DNA from: an uncultured Olsenella sp.
GTDB taxonomy: Bacteria > Actinomycetota > Coriobacteriia > Coriobacteriales > Atopobiaceae
Length of the DNA stretch: 64,000 bases
Direction of reading: 5' to 3'
Assembly (NCBI GenBank): GCA_900314535.1
Contig: OMVT01000007.1
Coordinates: 1 to 64,000 of the forward strand
The notes under the pieces were generated by a model. The model saw nothing but the letters and a program-made list of their open reading frames with translations. It was not told the origin of the DNA and did not search any database. The position numbers and the translations under genes are program-made. Shown piece by piece: positions 24,795-34,260 of this stretch (position 1 is the stretch's first letter; each line of letters starts with the position of its first letter).

Positions 24795-26519
24795 TTACTT
24801 CAGAATGCTCTCTGCAGCCTCCTGGAGCTTTGCACGAACGGCCTCTGCCTCTTCGCGCGTAGCGCCCTTTGCGAACAGGTAGGCCTTGACCTTCGGCTCT
24901 GTGCCGGACGGACGGAAGATGATCTTGTTGTCGTCCTCGAGTCGGAACTCGATAACGTTGGCAGCAGGAAGCTTCTGCGCCGGCTCCTTCTGGAGACCGG
25001 AGACACGCGGCATCTCTGCGCACTTCTCGTAGTCCGTCATGCCGGTGACCTTGTAGCCAGCGACCTCGGTGAGCGGCTTCTCGCGCAGGCCGCTCATGAT
25101 CTCTGCCATGCGCGCAGCGCCTGCCTCGCCCGGGAAAGAGGCATTGACGGTGCCGTTCAGGTAGTAGCCATACTTCTTGTAGAGCTCTTCCATTGCCTCA
25201 TAGAGGTCCATGTTGCGCGCTGCATAGTAGGCTGCCATCTCGACGCACATCTCGACGGCGACGATAGCATCCTTGTCGCGGGCATGGGTGCCGACGAGGT
25301 AGCCATAGGACTCCTCGAAGCCCATGAGGAAGCGGTCCTCTTCGCCCTCGTCCTTGAGCTGGTCAATCTGGTCGCCGATGTACTTGAAGCCAGTGAGGAC
25401 ACGGCGCATCTCGAAGCCGTGATCACGGGCAAGGGCATCAGGCATGACAGAGGAGACAATCGTGGAGACAGCGACCTTGCGCTTCGGATCCTCGCCACGC
25501 TCCTCGGCCATCTTGATGAGCCAGTCCATCAGAAGGACGCCCATCTCATTGCCGGTCAGGAGCTTGTACTCGCCGTTATGCGGAATGGCAGTACCCATGC
25601 GGTCTGCATCCGGATCGGTTGCGACAACGAGGTTCGGCTTGACCTTCTCCGCGAGGTCGAGAGCCAGCTGCAGTGCCTCGCGGAACTCCGGGTTCGGGTA
25701 CTTGCAGGTCGGGAAGTTGCCATCAGGCTGTGCCTGCTCAGGCACGACCGTCACGTTCTCGACGCCGATCTCCTTGAGGATGCGGGTCACGCACTCCATG
25801 CCGGTGCCATTGAGCGGCGTGTAGACGACAGAATAGGAAGGATCTGCCTTGAAGCCCGGAATGGAGACCTTCTTGACAGCTGCGATGTAGTTGTCGAGGA
25901 CCTCCTCAGGCGTCCACTCGATGAGGCCCTGCTTGAGGCCCTCCTCGAAGTCCATCATCTTGACAGCACCGAACATCGGGGTCTTCGCAATGGAAGCAGA
26001 GATCTCGTCTGCTGCCTCGTTTGCAATCTGGCCGCCATTGTCGTTGTAGACCTTGTAGCCATTGTACTGGGCAGGGTTGTGCGAAGCAGTCAGGACGATG
26101 CCGGCAGAGGTGTGGAGATAGCGGACAGCGAACGACAGGGTCGGCACCGGCTCGATGCGCGGATACACATAGACATGGATGCCGTTGGCAGCAAGGACGC
26201 CAGCAGCGACCTTCTGGAAATCCTCGCCCTTGAGACGGGAGTCGCGGGCGAGCGCGAGCGTCGGGTGATCATAGTGAGCGTTGAGGTAGTCCGCGACACC
26301 CTGCGTTGCCTGCGCGACGACGTAGACGTTCATGCGGTTCGTGCCGACACCGAGCGTGCCGCGAAGGCCTGCGGTGCCGAACTCGAGATTGCGGTAGAAG
26401 GCATCGTTCAGCTGGTCTTCGTTGCCAGAAGCGATGAGGGACTCAAGCTCCTCCTTGAGATCCGGCTCGGTCACATTCTTGCGCCACAGATCGACTTTAG
26501 CCTGTACTTCAGCTTCCAT
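24795..26519 (-). CDS. pgcA: Phosphoglucomutase/phosphomannomutase (alpha-D-phosphohexomutase)
   Basis: The 574-aa enzyme interconverts hexose 1- and 6-phosphates, supplying glucose-1-phosphate for wall and glycan precursors. Motifs are those of the long PgcA/PGM2 branch: GTAGLRGTLGVGTNRMN near residue 45, the phosphoserine loop TASHNPAQYNGYK, the metal loop DPDADRMGTA, the sugar-binding GFEESYG and the phosphate loop RPSGTEPKVK near the C-terminus. All four loops are intact. The start at 26519 is chosen because AGGAGG sits 6 nt upstream; the ATG two codons earlier abuts it. It is transcribed alone. Confidence 0.94.
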   Translation of the reverse strand: MEAEVQAKVDLWRKNVTEPDLKEELESLIASGNEDQLNDAFYRNLEFGTAGLRGTLGVGTNRMNVYVVAQATQGVADYLNAHYDHPTLALARDSRLKGEDFQKVAAGVLAANGIHVYVYPRIEPVPTLSFAVRYLHTSAGIVLTASHNPAQYNGYKVYNDNGGQIANEAADEISASIAKTPMFGAVKMMDFEEGLKQGLIEWTPEEVLDNYIAAVKKVSIPGFKADPSYSVVYTPLNGTGMECVTRILKEIGVENVTVVPEQAQPDGNFPTCKYPNPEFREALQLALDLAEKVKPNLVVATDPDADRMGTAIPHNGEYKLLTGNEMGVLLMDWLIKMAEERGEDPKRKVAVSTIVSSVMPDALARDHGFEMRRVLTGFKYIGDQIDQLKDEGEEDRFLMGFEESYGYLVGTHARDKDAIVAVEMCVEMAAYYAARNMDLYEAMEELYKKYGYYLNGTVNASFPGEAGAARMAEIMSGLREKPLTEVAGYKVTGMTDYEKCAEMPRVSGLQKEPAQKLPAANVIEFRLEDDNKIIFRPSGTEPKVKAYLFAKGATREEAEAVRAKLQEAAESILK

Positions 26520-26770
26520 GTACATCCTCCTCGATACCAAAAAGAGCAGAGACGGTCGGAACTTGCTGCATTCTGAACCACGTTACTTTTATACCGCTAG
26601 TTGCCGTAAAGTTGATAATCAATTCCCCATCTGAGCAGATATGCCATCTAGATGGAGTCAGCAGCCTGTCTCGTGGGAAAGGCATGCAGAAGCAGGGAAT
26701 CTGCGTCCTGCCAGCTACAATGGCAGAAGGCGCAAAAGCGCCCCCTACTTTACGGGCGAAAGGTGACCCG

Positions 26771-29293
26771 ATGGAATTCTATGCAACCTGTCCTGCCGGC
26801 TTCGAGAAGCTTCTGGCTCATGAGCTCTCCTCTCTCGGCATCTCATCCGTACGCCCCTTGAAGGGCCAGACCGCATTCGAGGGGACCTTGGAGGATGGCT
26901 ATAGGGCCTGCCTCTGGTCCTCGCTTGCCTCCCGCATCGTCCTTGTGCTTGGCCGCTTCGATGCCAAGACCTCCGATGAGCTCTATGAAGGGGCAGCGGC
27001 CCTTCCCTGGGAAGACCATATCGCTGCCACCTCGACGCTCGAGATCGAGGCACACGGCACGAACGATGCCCTCAGGAACACCCAGTTCGTGGCTCTGCGC
27101 ACGAAGGACGCAATCTCCGACCGCCTGCTCCAGAAGCGCGGCATCCGTCCTGCCACCGATACCACGAATCCCGATATCCGCATTGCCATCCGCCTCGGCA
27201 AGTCCCGCGCCTCGATCGGCATCGATCTTTCAGGAGAGCCGCTCTTCCGCCGCGGCTATGCCGCAAGGAAATCGTCCCGCTCTCCCCTGCCGCCGCTCAG
27301 GCCCGACTATGCAGCAGCACTCCTCGAGCAGGCCCGCTGGTATGCAGATGTCCGCCACGGCGAGCCTGAAGCGCTCGTGGTCTATAGCGGAGCAGGAACC
27401 ATAGCCACAGAGGCAGCGTCCCAGGCGCTTGACCGGGCTCCTGGCCTTCTGCGTCCCTCCTGGGGCTTCACCGGCTGGCTCGGGCACGCTGAAGGCACAT
27501 GGACAAAGCTCTCGGATGAGGCACAGGAGCGTGCTGCAGCAGGCGCCGATAGCAGGCTCTCCCTCATCTGCGCCGATACGAGGACAGGTGCCGAATCGTC
27601 GCTTCGCCAGATGCTTCGCCAGGCTGGCATGGGCGAGGTGGAGCCCCGCTTCTTCGATATGCGCCGCTCGGCAGAAGACCTCTCCGCAGCCGTGGGGACG
27701 CTTTCCCATCCCACAGCCCTCGTCGACCTTTCATGGCTCCGCGAAGGGGCGCTTCCTGAAGAGGCAGAGGCGCTCTCGCTCATTGCAGAGACGGCAGCGG
27801 CACTCCCCTCTGGCACGAAGGCAGCATCCTTGGCACCCGGCCCCTCGCTTGCAAGCGTGCTCGGCACAGCCCCTGAGGAGAGCGCCACAGTCCTTCAGGG
27901 CAGCCAGACAGAGCAGCTCTCGAGCTGGAACATCGAAGAAGCGCCAGAGCGCCCTCTGGCAGAGGCAGCCGGCCAGAAGATCTCTGTGCTCCTTTCTGCC
28001 TCCGACCAGTTCGCAAAGAGGCTCCAGAAGGTCGCAAAGCTCCGTGCCAAGTGGGCCAAGCGCGAGGGCATCTCGAGCTACAGGGTCTATGACCAGGACC
28101 TGCCGGACTACGCTGTCGCAATCGAGCTCTTCGAGGGTGCAGGCACGCCTGAGCGCTGGCTCCAGATCGCCGAATATTCGGCACCCAAGGATATCGATCC
28201 CGAGCTTGCCCATGAGCGGCTGCTCGATGTGCTCACGATCGCACCCCGGGTCATGAAGGTCGCACCCGACCATGTCTACCTCAAGGTCCGCACCCGTGCG
28301 AAGGGCGGATCTCAGTACGCAGACGAAGGCACAGCCCCCGAGCCGAAGGCAGGAAGGCGCAAGGACGGACGTCCGCTCCTGCCTCAGGGTGCCCACCTTA
28401 TCGAAGAGGGCGGCCTTGTCTTCGAGGTCAGCTTCGAGGGACGCCTCGACTGCGGCATCTTCCTCGACCACCGCGACACCCGTGCCCTCATCCGCGAGCT
28501 TGCAAAGAAGACGAAGGGCTCGAAGCGCTTCCTCAATCTCTTTGCCTATACGGGCACGGCGACCTGCTATGCCGCAGATGGCGGCATGTACCATACGACA
28601 ACCGTGGACATGTCGAAGCCATCGCTCGAATGGGCCAGGCGCAACATGGAGCGCAATGGCTTCTCCGGCCCCGACCATGAGTATGTCCAGACAGATGTCC
28701 TCTCCTGGGTGCAGCAGGAGCGCCACACAAGGGACCGCTGGGACCTCATCTTCTGCGATGTGCCGACCTTCTCGAACTCGTCGCGCATGCATGCCTCCTG
28801 GGACGTACAGAGGGACCATGCAGAGCTCCTGATCGGCGTCTCGAGACTCCTCACCCATGACGGCGTCTGCGTCTTCTCCTGCAACCTCAGGAGCTTCAAG
28901 CCCGATACGGAAAAGCTCAGCAAAGCAGGCGTCGAGATCGAGGACATCACGGCCCAGACCATCCCCGAGGACTTTGCACGGAATCCGAAGATCCACCACT
29001 GCTACCTTGTGAAGAGGACGCCGCGTCCTGAAGGCGAAGCCAGCGCGCCCGAGCACAGAAGTGCTCCTCGTCCTCGTGGCGCCTCCTCGGCACATGCCCC
29101 CGCCCGCAAGGGCCCGCGTCCTTCTGGCGCCCGGTCCACGGGCAGCCGCCCAGGAAACGCCCGCACCGGAGGGCATGGACCGAGGAAGCCCGGTTCCGGA
29201 CAGGGACACCCCGGCAATGGACGTCCGAACAGGGGACATGGTCCTGCAGGTGCCGGTCCTGCCCACAGGAGCCCCTACTCTGCCCGCTATTAG
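26771..29293 (+). CDS. RlmKL-like 23S rRNA methyltransferase with degenerate RlmL half
   Basis: The 840-aa product aligns end to end with bifunctional RlmKL. A THUMP region (about 1-160), an RlmL-like Rossmann domain (about 165-420) and an RlmK domain (about 440-745) are followed by a 90-residue Gly/Arg/Pro-rich basic tail. In the RlmL half, motif I reads YSGAGT (usual MCGSGT) and the catalytic NPPYGER segment is DLSWLRE near residue 318, so m2G2445 activity is probably lost. The RlmK half keeps FLDHRDTR, NLFAYTGTATCYAA and CDVPTFSNSSRM, fitting m7G2069 methylation. The start at 26771 follows AAAGGTGA. Confidence 0.88.
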   Translation: MEFYATCPAGFEKLLAHELSSLGISSVRPLKGQTAFEGTLEDGYRACLWSSLASRIVLVLGRFDAKTSDELYEGAAALPWEDHIAATSTLEIEAHGTNDALRNTQFVALRTKDAISDRLLQKRGIRPATDTTNPDIRIAIRLGKSRASIGIDLSGEPLFRRGYAARKSSRSPLPPLRPDYAAALLEQARWYADVRHGEPEALVVYSGAGTIATEAASQALDRAPGLLRPSWGFTGWLGHAEGTWTKLSDEAQERAAAGADSRLSLICADTRTGAESSLRQMLRQAGMGEVEPRFFDMRRSAEDLSAAVGTLSHPTALVDLSWLREGALPEEAEALSLIAETAAALPSGTKAASLAPGPSLASVLGTAPEESATVLQGSQTEQLSSWNIEEAPERPLAEAAGQKISVLLSASDQFAKRLQKVAKLRAKWAKREGISSYRVYDQDLPDYAVAIELFEGAGTPERWLQIAEYSAPKDIDPELAHERLLDVLTIAPRVMKVAPDHVYLKVRTRAKGGSQYADEGTAPEPKAGRRKDGRPLLPQGAHLIEEGGLVFEVSFEGRLDCGIFLDHRDTRALIRELAKKTKGSKRFLNLFAYTGTATCYAADGGMYHTTTVDMSKPSLEWARRNMERNGFSGPDHEYVQTDVLSWVQQERHTRDRWDLIFCDVPTFSNSSRMHASWDVQRDHAELLIGVSRLLTHDGVCVFSCNLRSFKPDTEKLSKAGVEIEDITAQTIPEDFARNPKIHHCYLVKRTPRPEGEASAPEHRSAPRPRGASSAHAPARKGPRPSGARSTGSRPGNARTGGHGPRKPGSGQGHPGNGRPNRGHGPAGAGPAHRSPYSARY

Positions 29294-29314
29294 CGAGATG
29301 GCATAGACAGCAAA

Positions 29315-29351
29315 GAGGCAGTGCCGGATGCGACTGCAGCGGCACTGCCTC
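29315..29351. terminator. Bidirectional terminator between rlmKL and the S10 peptidase gene
   Basis: An 11-bp stem (GAGGCAGTGCC with GGCACTGCCTC) closes a 15-nt loop and is followed by TCTTTTG on the plus strand. The flanking genes converge. Confidence 0.65.
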
Positions 29352-29375
29352 TCTTTTGCTGCTCTGGTCCAGATC

Positions 29376-30878
29376 CTACTTCTTTGCGTAGAAGGCACGC
29401 ATGTCCTCGAAGAGCGCCTCGAGCGTCGGCACATCGACATAGGCCATGTGTCCGCAGCCATAGCGGTGGAACTCGACACGCTCCTTCAGGTCTTCCGGCA
29501 GATAGAGGCAGGAGACGTCGTGGACCGTGTTCCAGTACGTCGTTGCCGCATCGTAGCGGCCACCGAGGAAGGCGACCTTCATGTGCGGGTTGCGCTTCAG
29601 GGCAACGGCAATGTCGTAGGAGACATTCGGTGCATGGACGGTCTCCATCGTGCCCGGCTCGGCGTGGTCCCAGTTCCAGCTCGTGCCGACGCCCTCATAG
29701 TTGCTGTTGAGATAGACGGCAGGATTGCGGTAGCCAAGCGTCTGGGAGAGGAAGCGCCTGAATGCCGTGACCCAGCTCGACTCCACCGCATCATCTGCTG
29801 CATCCTCGCCGGCAAACCACTCGGCGCTGTCCTGCGAGGCAAGAGGGGCAGGCGAGCTGAAGCGCATATCGAGCCTGCCGCAGACCTTGCCCTCGTCGGC
29901 GATGATGGAGCGCCTGAACTCGTCGAGGCCGATCCTCAGGTGCGCACGCTGGATCTGCTCGGCCGGAAGGCCGATGAAGCCGCTCATCTGGGAAGCGACC
30001 TCTGCCTCCTTCTCAGATCCCAGCCTGTCGCCCTTGAGGAGTGCCGGTGCGAGCACATCCTCGTTCCATGCCATGGCCTGATCGAACCAGGTGTCGACAT
30101 CCGTATCCTGTCCGGCCTTGCCGAAGTACTGGGCCGTCGCCGCATAGGTCGGCATCATGCCAAGATAGTAGAGATCCTCGCCCGGCTGCGTCTGCACCCA
30201 GTCGAAGATCGAGGAGAGCATCGTGACGCCGGCGACCTTCACATCGTGCTCGCCGAGCACGCGCATGAGGACCGAGTTGCGCACAGTGCCATAGGACTCG
30301 CCGAAGAGATAGACCGGGCTTCCCCAGCGGGCATGGGAGTCGAGCCACTCCATGATGGCACGGCAGAACGCATCGGCATCGCCGTCGATACCGAAGAGCT
30401 TCTTCGGGTCGGCATCCTCGGCGACCGCAGAGAAGCCGGTGCCCGGCGCGTCAAGGAAGACGAGGTCGGAAAGCCTGAGCAGGCTCCACGGGTTCTGCTC
30501 TGCCTCAATCGGATAGGACAGGTGCTCGACGCCGTCTGTCGCGACACGGAAGGGTCCCATGCCGCCGAAGTCGACCGGCACGGAAGCACATCCTGGGCCG
30601 CCGTTGTAGCAGAACGTGACCGGGCGCTTCTCATCCTGCTTGCCATCCTCGAGCTTCACGAACGTGAGCGAGAACATCTTTGCGAGCACGCGGCCGTCAT
30701 TTGTATAGACCGGAAGGTGCGCTGCCGTGGCTTCGTAGCCAAAGGACTCCCCTCCTGCCTCATAGTGCAGAACCTTCGATGCAGGCTCGGGCACGCCGAG
30801 CCTCTCAGGTGCGGCAAAGCCGATATACAGATTCGAGCCCTTGTGCGCCGTTTCCGGCGCCTTTTCCTCTTCTGCCAT
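29376..30878 (-). CDS. S10 family serine carboxypeptidase
   Basis: The 500-aa protein has the alpha/beta hydrolase fold of peptidase family S10. NGGPGCAS (about 92-99) forms the oxyanion and binding region, FGESYGT holds the nucleophile Ser195, GGRYDAATTYWN contains the catalytic Asp, and YGCGHMAYVD the catalytic His. All triad residues are present. There is no signal peptide or membrane helix, so it should act in the cytoplasm, releasing residues from C-termini of peptides. The S10 family is common in eukaryotes and patchy in bacteria. It is a single-gene unit, divergent from kup. Confidence 0.92.
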   Translation of the reverse strand: MAEEEKAPETAHKGSNLYIGFAAPERLGVPEPASKVLHYEAGGESFGYEATAAHLPVYTNDGRVLAKMFSLTFVKLEDGKQDEKRPVTFCYNGGPGCASVPVDFGGMGPFRVATDGVEHLSYPIEAEQNPWSLLRLSDLVFLDAPGTGFSAVAEDADPKKLFGIDGDADAFCRAIMEWLDSHARWGSPVYLFGESYGTVRNSVLMRVLGEHDVKVAGVTMLSSIFDWVQTQPGEDLYYLGMMPTYAATAQYFGKAGQDTDVDTWFDQAMAWNEDVLAPALLKGDRLGSEKEAEVASQMSGFIGLPAEQIQRAHLRIGLDEFRRSIIADEGKVCGRLDMRFSSPAPLASQDSAEWFAGEDAADDAVESSWVTAFRRFLSQTLGYRNPAVYLNSNYEGVGTSWNWDHAEPGTMETVHAPNVSYDIAVALKRNPHMKVAFLGGRYDAATTYWNTVHDVSCLYLPEDLKERVEFHRYGCGHMAYVDVPTLEALFEDMRAFYAKK

Positions 30879-31077
30879 AGCGTTCCTTTCTTTGGATAGA
30901 GCAGCCCAATCTATACCGTAAATGCAAGTATTTATACGCTTTTGCCGCTAGCAGACTGTTATCAGCCGCATCTAGGCATGTCAGGGCCGCTATCGTATAT
31001 CACGTGTACAATATCACATTTGTAGGATTCGTCATTTCTGTCTGAGTCTCAAGCATCCGACAGTTTGGAGTATCTGC

Positions 31078-33333
31078 ATGAGTACGAAATCTGGTGCAGC
31101 CGCGCGCACGCCGCAGAAGAGATCGTCGAGCACGATTCCTCTGTCCATGGGCATGATCCTGGTCACGCTCGGCGTCGTCTACGGCGACATCGGCACATCG
31201 CCGATGTACACGATCAAGGCCATCATCTCCGGCAACGGCGGCCTGGCCACGATCGACGACGATGTGATCATCGGCGCTCTGTCCCTCATCATCTGGACAA
31301 TCACCCTGATCACGACTGTCAAGTATGTCCTCATCGCAATGAAGGCGGACAACAAGGGCGAGGGCGGCATCTTCGCGCTCTACAGCCTCGTGCGCCGCTG
31401 CGCGAAGTGGCTCATCATCCCCGCCATGATCGGCGGCGCTGCCCTTCTGGCAGATGGCATCCTGACACCTGCCGTCACGGTCACGACCGCTATCGAGGGA
31501 CTCAGGACCATCGAGCTTGGACGCCAGCTCATAGGCGACAACCAGCATATCGTGGTCGGCATCACGATCATCATCCTCTGCATCCTGTTCGTGATCCAGC
31601 GTGCCGGCACCTCGAGCATCGGCAAGCTGTTCGGCCCGGTCATGACGATATGGTTCCTGTTCCTCGGCTTCACGGGCCTTCTCAACATGGGTGCAGACCT
31701 GAACGTCCTGCGCGCCCTGAACCCGCTCCGCGCGGTCACATTCCTGTTCTCGAACAAGAACGCTGCAGGCATGATGGTCCTGGGCAACGTCTTCCTCTGC
31801 ACGACCGGCGCCGAGGCCCTCTACTCCGATATGGGACACGTCGGCAAGGCGAACATCTATGCTTCCTGGCCATTCGTGAAGTGCTGCCTGATCTTGAACT
31901 ACCTTGGCCAGGGTGCCTGGGTCCTTGCAAACAGGACCGACCCGACGCTTCTTGCTATGACGGACATGAACCCGTTCTTCGAGATGCTTCCTGAGGTCTG
32001 GCGCCCCTTCGCCGTCATCCTTTCGACCTTTGCCGCCATCATCGCCTCCCAGGCGCTCATCACCGGCTCCTACTCCATCGTCTCCGAGGCAATCAGGCTG
32101 AACCTCCTGCCGCACATGAAGATCACCTATCCTTCCGAGACGAAGGGCCAGCTCTACATTCCTCTGGTCAACAACATCATGTGGGTCGCCTGCATCTTCG
32201 TCGTACTGCTCTTCCAGACCTCTTCGCACATGGAAGCAGCCTACGGCCTGGCAATTACCTTGACGATGCTCATGACAACGATCCTGCTGTACACGTACCT
32301 GTCGCAGATGCGCCACAAGCGTGTCGGCGCGGTCGTCTTCCTCGTGTTCTTCGGTGTCCTCGAGTCCACGTTCTTCTTCTCGAGCCTGACGAAGTTCATG
32401 CATGGCGGCTACTTCACCGTGCTCATGGCAACGCTCATCTTCCTTGTCATGTTCATCTGGCGCCGTGGCACCGCCATCGAGCGCACGCAGTCCGTCTACC
32501 TTCCCGTCAAGGACTACATCGGCCAGCTTGCAGAGCTCAGGGACGACCCCGCCTACAACTACACGGCAGACAACCTCGTGTTCCTGACGAACGACTCCTC
32601 GCCTGACAAGCTCGACCGCGACATCCTCTACTCGATCCTCGACAAGCGCCCGAAGCGTGCCCGTGCCTACTGGTTCCTGAACGTCACGGTCACAGACGAG
32701 CCGAACACGCTCGAGTACTCTGTCAACAGCTTCGGCACCGACTTCATCTTCAAGGTCCAGCTGCGCCTCGGCTTCCGCGTGAACCAGCGTGTCAATGCGT
32801 TCCTGCGCCAGATCGTCGGCGACCTTGTCCAGAACCATGAGCTCGCAAAGCAGGACCACCACTACTCGATCTACAAGAATCCGGGTGCTGTGGGAGACTT
32901 CCGCTTCTGCATCCTGCACAAGGCACTTGCCCCTGAGACCGCACTTTCCGGCAGCGACTATCACGTCATGATGATGAAGTACGCAATCAGGCACGTCTGC
33001 GGCTCGCCTGCCCGCTGGTATGGCCTCGAGACCTCGTCCATCATCTACGAGTACGTGCCGCTGTTCACGCGTGCGAAGGCTGCTCCGACCCTGAAGCGCA
33101 TCGCACCTCCTGATACGACGGGCACTGCCCCGAAGATGGCAAAGATCGACGAGGGCGACGAGGACATCTTCTCCGACTCCGTCGCAGACGAGACGTCGAA
33201 CATGGCAGCAATCACCGAAGAGGCTGTCATCGGCGGCGACACAGCCGTCTTCCGTCCGCTCTCCGACGAGGATATCGAAGAGGAAGAAGAAGCCGAAAAC
33301 GCAGGGAACGCAGAGAGCGCAGACAAGAAATAG
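31078..33333 (+). CDS. kup: KUP family potassium transporter
   Basis: The 751-aa protein has about 12 transmembrane helices (residues 20-460) and a long cytoplasmic C-terminal part. The first helix region has the KUP signature GVVYGDIGTSPMYTIKAI; GEGGIFALYSL, GDGILTPA-like ADGILTPAVTV and TTGAEALYSDMGHVG follow. It imports K+, probably with protons. The last 110 residues are an acidic extension (EDIEEEEEAENAG) beyond the usual family end. The start follows TTGGAGT. It stands alone and ends at a strong terminator. Confidence 0.94.
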   Translation: MSTKSGAAARTPQKRSSSTIPLSMGMILVTLGVVYGDIGTSPMYTIKAIISGNGGLATIDDDVIIGALSLIIWTITLITTVKYVLIAMKADNKGEGGIFALYSLVRRCAKWLIIPAMIGGAALLADGILTPAVTVTTAIEGLRTIELGRQLIGDNQHIVVGITIIILCILFVIQRAGTSSIGKLFGPVMTIWFLFLGFTGLLNMGADLNVLRALNPLRAVTFLFSNKNAAGMMVLGNVFLCTTGAEALYSDMGHVGKANIYASWPFVKCCLILNYLGQGAWVLANRTDPTLLAMTDMNPFFEMLPEVWRPFAVILSTFAAIIASQALITGSYSIVSEAIRLNLLPHMKITYPSETKGQLYIPLVNNIMWVACIFVVLLFQTSSHMEAAYGLAITLTMLMTTILLYTYLSQMRHKRVGAVVFLVFFGVLESTFFFSSLTKFMHGGYFTVLMATLIFLVMFIWRRGTAIERTQSVYLPVKDYIGQLAELRDDPAYNYTADNLVFLTNDSSPDKLDRDILYSILDKRPKRARAYWFLNVTVTDEPNTLEYSVNSFGTDFIFKVQLRLGFRVNQRVNAFLRQIVGDLVQNHELAKQDHHYSIYKNPGAVGDFRFCILHKALAPETALSGSDYHVMMMKYAIRHVCGSPARWYGLETSSIIYEYVPLFTRAKAAPTLKRIAPPDTTGTAPKMAKIDEGDEDIFSDSVADETSNMAAITEEAVIGGDTAVFRPLSDEDIEEEEEAENAGNAESADKK

Positions 33334-33353
33334 CTGCTCTCAGAGAACGACGA

Positions 33354-33381
33354 AGCAGGGGCTGGCACATGCCAGCCCCTG
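33354..33381. terminator. Bidirectional terminator between kup and the HAD phosphatase gene
   Basis: A 13-bp perfect stem (GCAGGGGCTGGCA with its complement) with a 2-nt loop is followed by CTTTTC on the plus strand. Confidence 0.8.
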
Positions 33382-33426
33382 CCTTTTCTTGGCTCCGCTA
33401 TAGGATGCCTGCCTGTTGCCGCCGCT

Positions 33427-34260
33427 CTATCCGAGAAGCTTCTCCATCGCACGTGCAACGCCGTCCTCGTCGTTCGAGGGCGCCACGGCGTCCGCTGCTG
33501 CCTTCGTCTCCGGCACGGCATTTGCCATAGCCACACCCACTCCTGCAGCGGCCAGAAGCGGTGCATCGTTGAGTCCGTCTCCGAAGGCGACGGAGGACGA
33601 GACAGGGATGCCGAGATGGCTGCAGAGCCATATGAGGGCAGCTCCCTTGTTCACCGAAGCATCCATGACCTCTATGTCATGAGGTACGGAGTTCGTCCAA
33701 GCAAGCGTCGGGTCTGCTGCGACAGCGGCAATGACCGCGTCTCTTCCCTCTACCGTCTTCCAGAAGAGGGTCACACGCTCCACGTCTTCACCACGTTCTG
33801 CAAGCCAGGCGAGCGTCTCTTCAGGGGTCCTTTCCGTCGGCGTACGGCAGCCTTTCACAGACTTCAGGGTCTGCTCATCGATGCCGTAGCTGTCGAGCCT
33901 CTCGTACGCTCTGCGCTCGGACCATATCTTGCCGTCCGCAAAGATATCGAAGGAGACATCGAGCCCCTTGACGCGCTTCCAGAGCGCCAGTGCACGGTCT
34001 CGTCCCATATAGCTCTGGAAGAGCTTGCGATATGTCTTGGACTCGGAGATGGCAGCACCATTCGAGCACACCGCATAGTGGCAGCACGGGAGCTCCAGGA
34101 GCTCTTTGGGAAGACCTGAAAGTGCCCTGCCGGAGCAGGGCACGAATTCTATTCCTCGCGAGGTCAAATTCTCGAGCATCTGTCTTGTGGCACGGGAGAG
34201 CTTCTTGTCGTAGGTCAGAAGCGTTCCGTCGAGGTCCGAGAAGACAATCCTTACGCCCAA
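33427..34260 (-). CDS. Cof-type HAD superfamily phosphatase
   Basis: The 277-aa protein is a Cof/YbiV-type HAD hydrolase. Motif I is FSDLDGTLL with the nucleophile Asp near residue 9, motif II is CSGR, motif III contains NKGAAL, and motif IV is FGDGLNDAPLL. A type IIB cap domain lies between. Such enzymes dephosphorylate sugar phosphates, nucleotides or FMN/PLP; the substrate cannot be told from sequence. The start overlaps the end of the citrate synthase gene by 10 bp, so it is the last gene of the ACT-citrate synthase operon. Confidence 0.9.
   Translation of the reverse strand: MGVRIVFSDLDGTLLTYDKKLSRATRQMLENLTSRGIEFVPCSGRALSGLPKELLELPCCHYAVCSNGAAISESKTYRKLFQSYMGRDRALALWKRVKGLDVSFDIFADGKIWSERRAYERLDSYGIDEQTLKSVKGCRTPTERTPEETLAWLAERGEDVERVTLFWKTVEGRDAVIAAVAADPTLAWTNSVPHDIEVMDASVNKGAALIWLCSHLGIPVSSSVAFGDGLNDAPLLAAAGVGVAMANAVPETKAAADAVAPSNDEDGVARAMEKLLG

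Noticed and set aside
27731-29479. 582-codon minus-strand frame opposite rlmKL
   Set aside because: Crosses the rlmKL end, the terminator and the start of another coding frame; no domain seen.
31000-32994. 664-codon minus-strand frame opposite kup
   Set aside because: Asp/Val/Arg-rich mirror frame of a membrane protein gene, with no motif.
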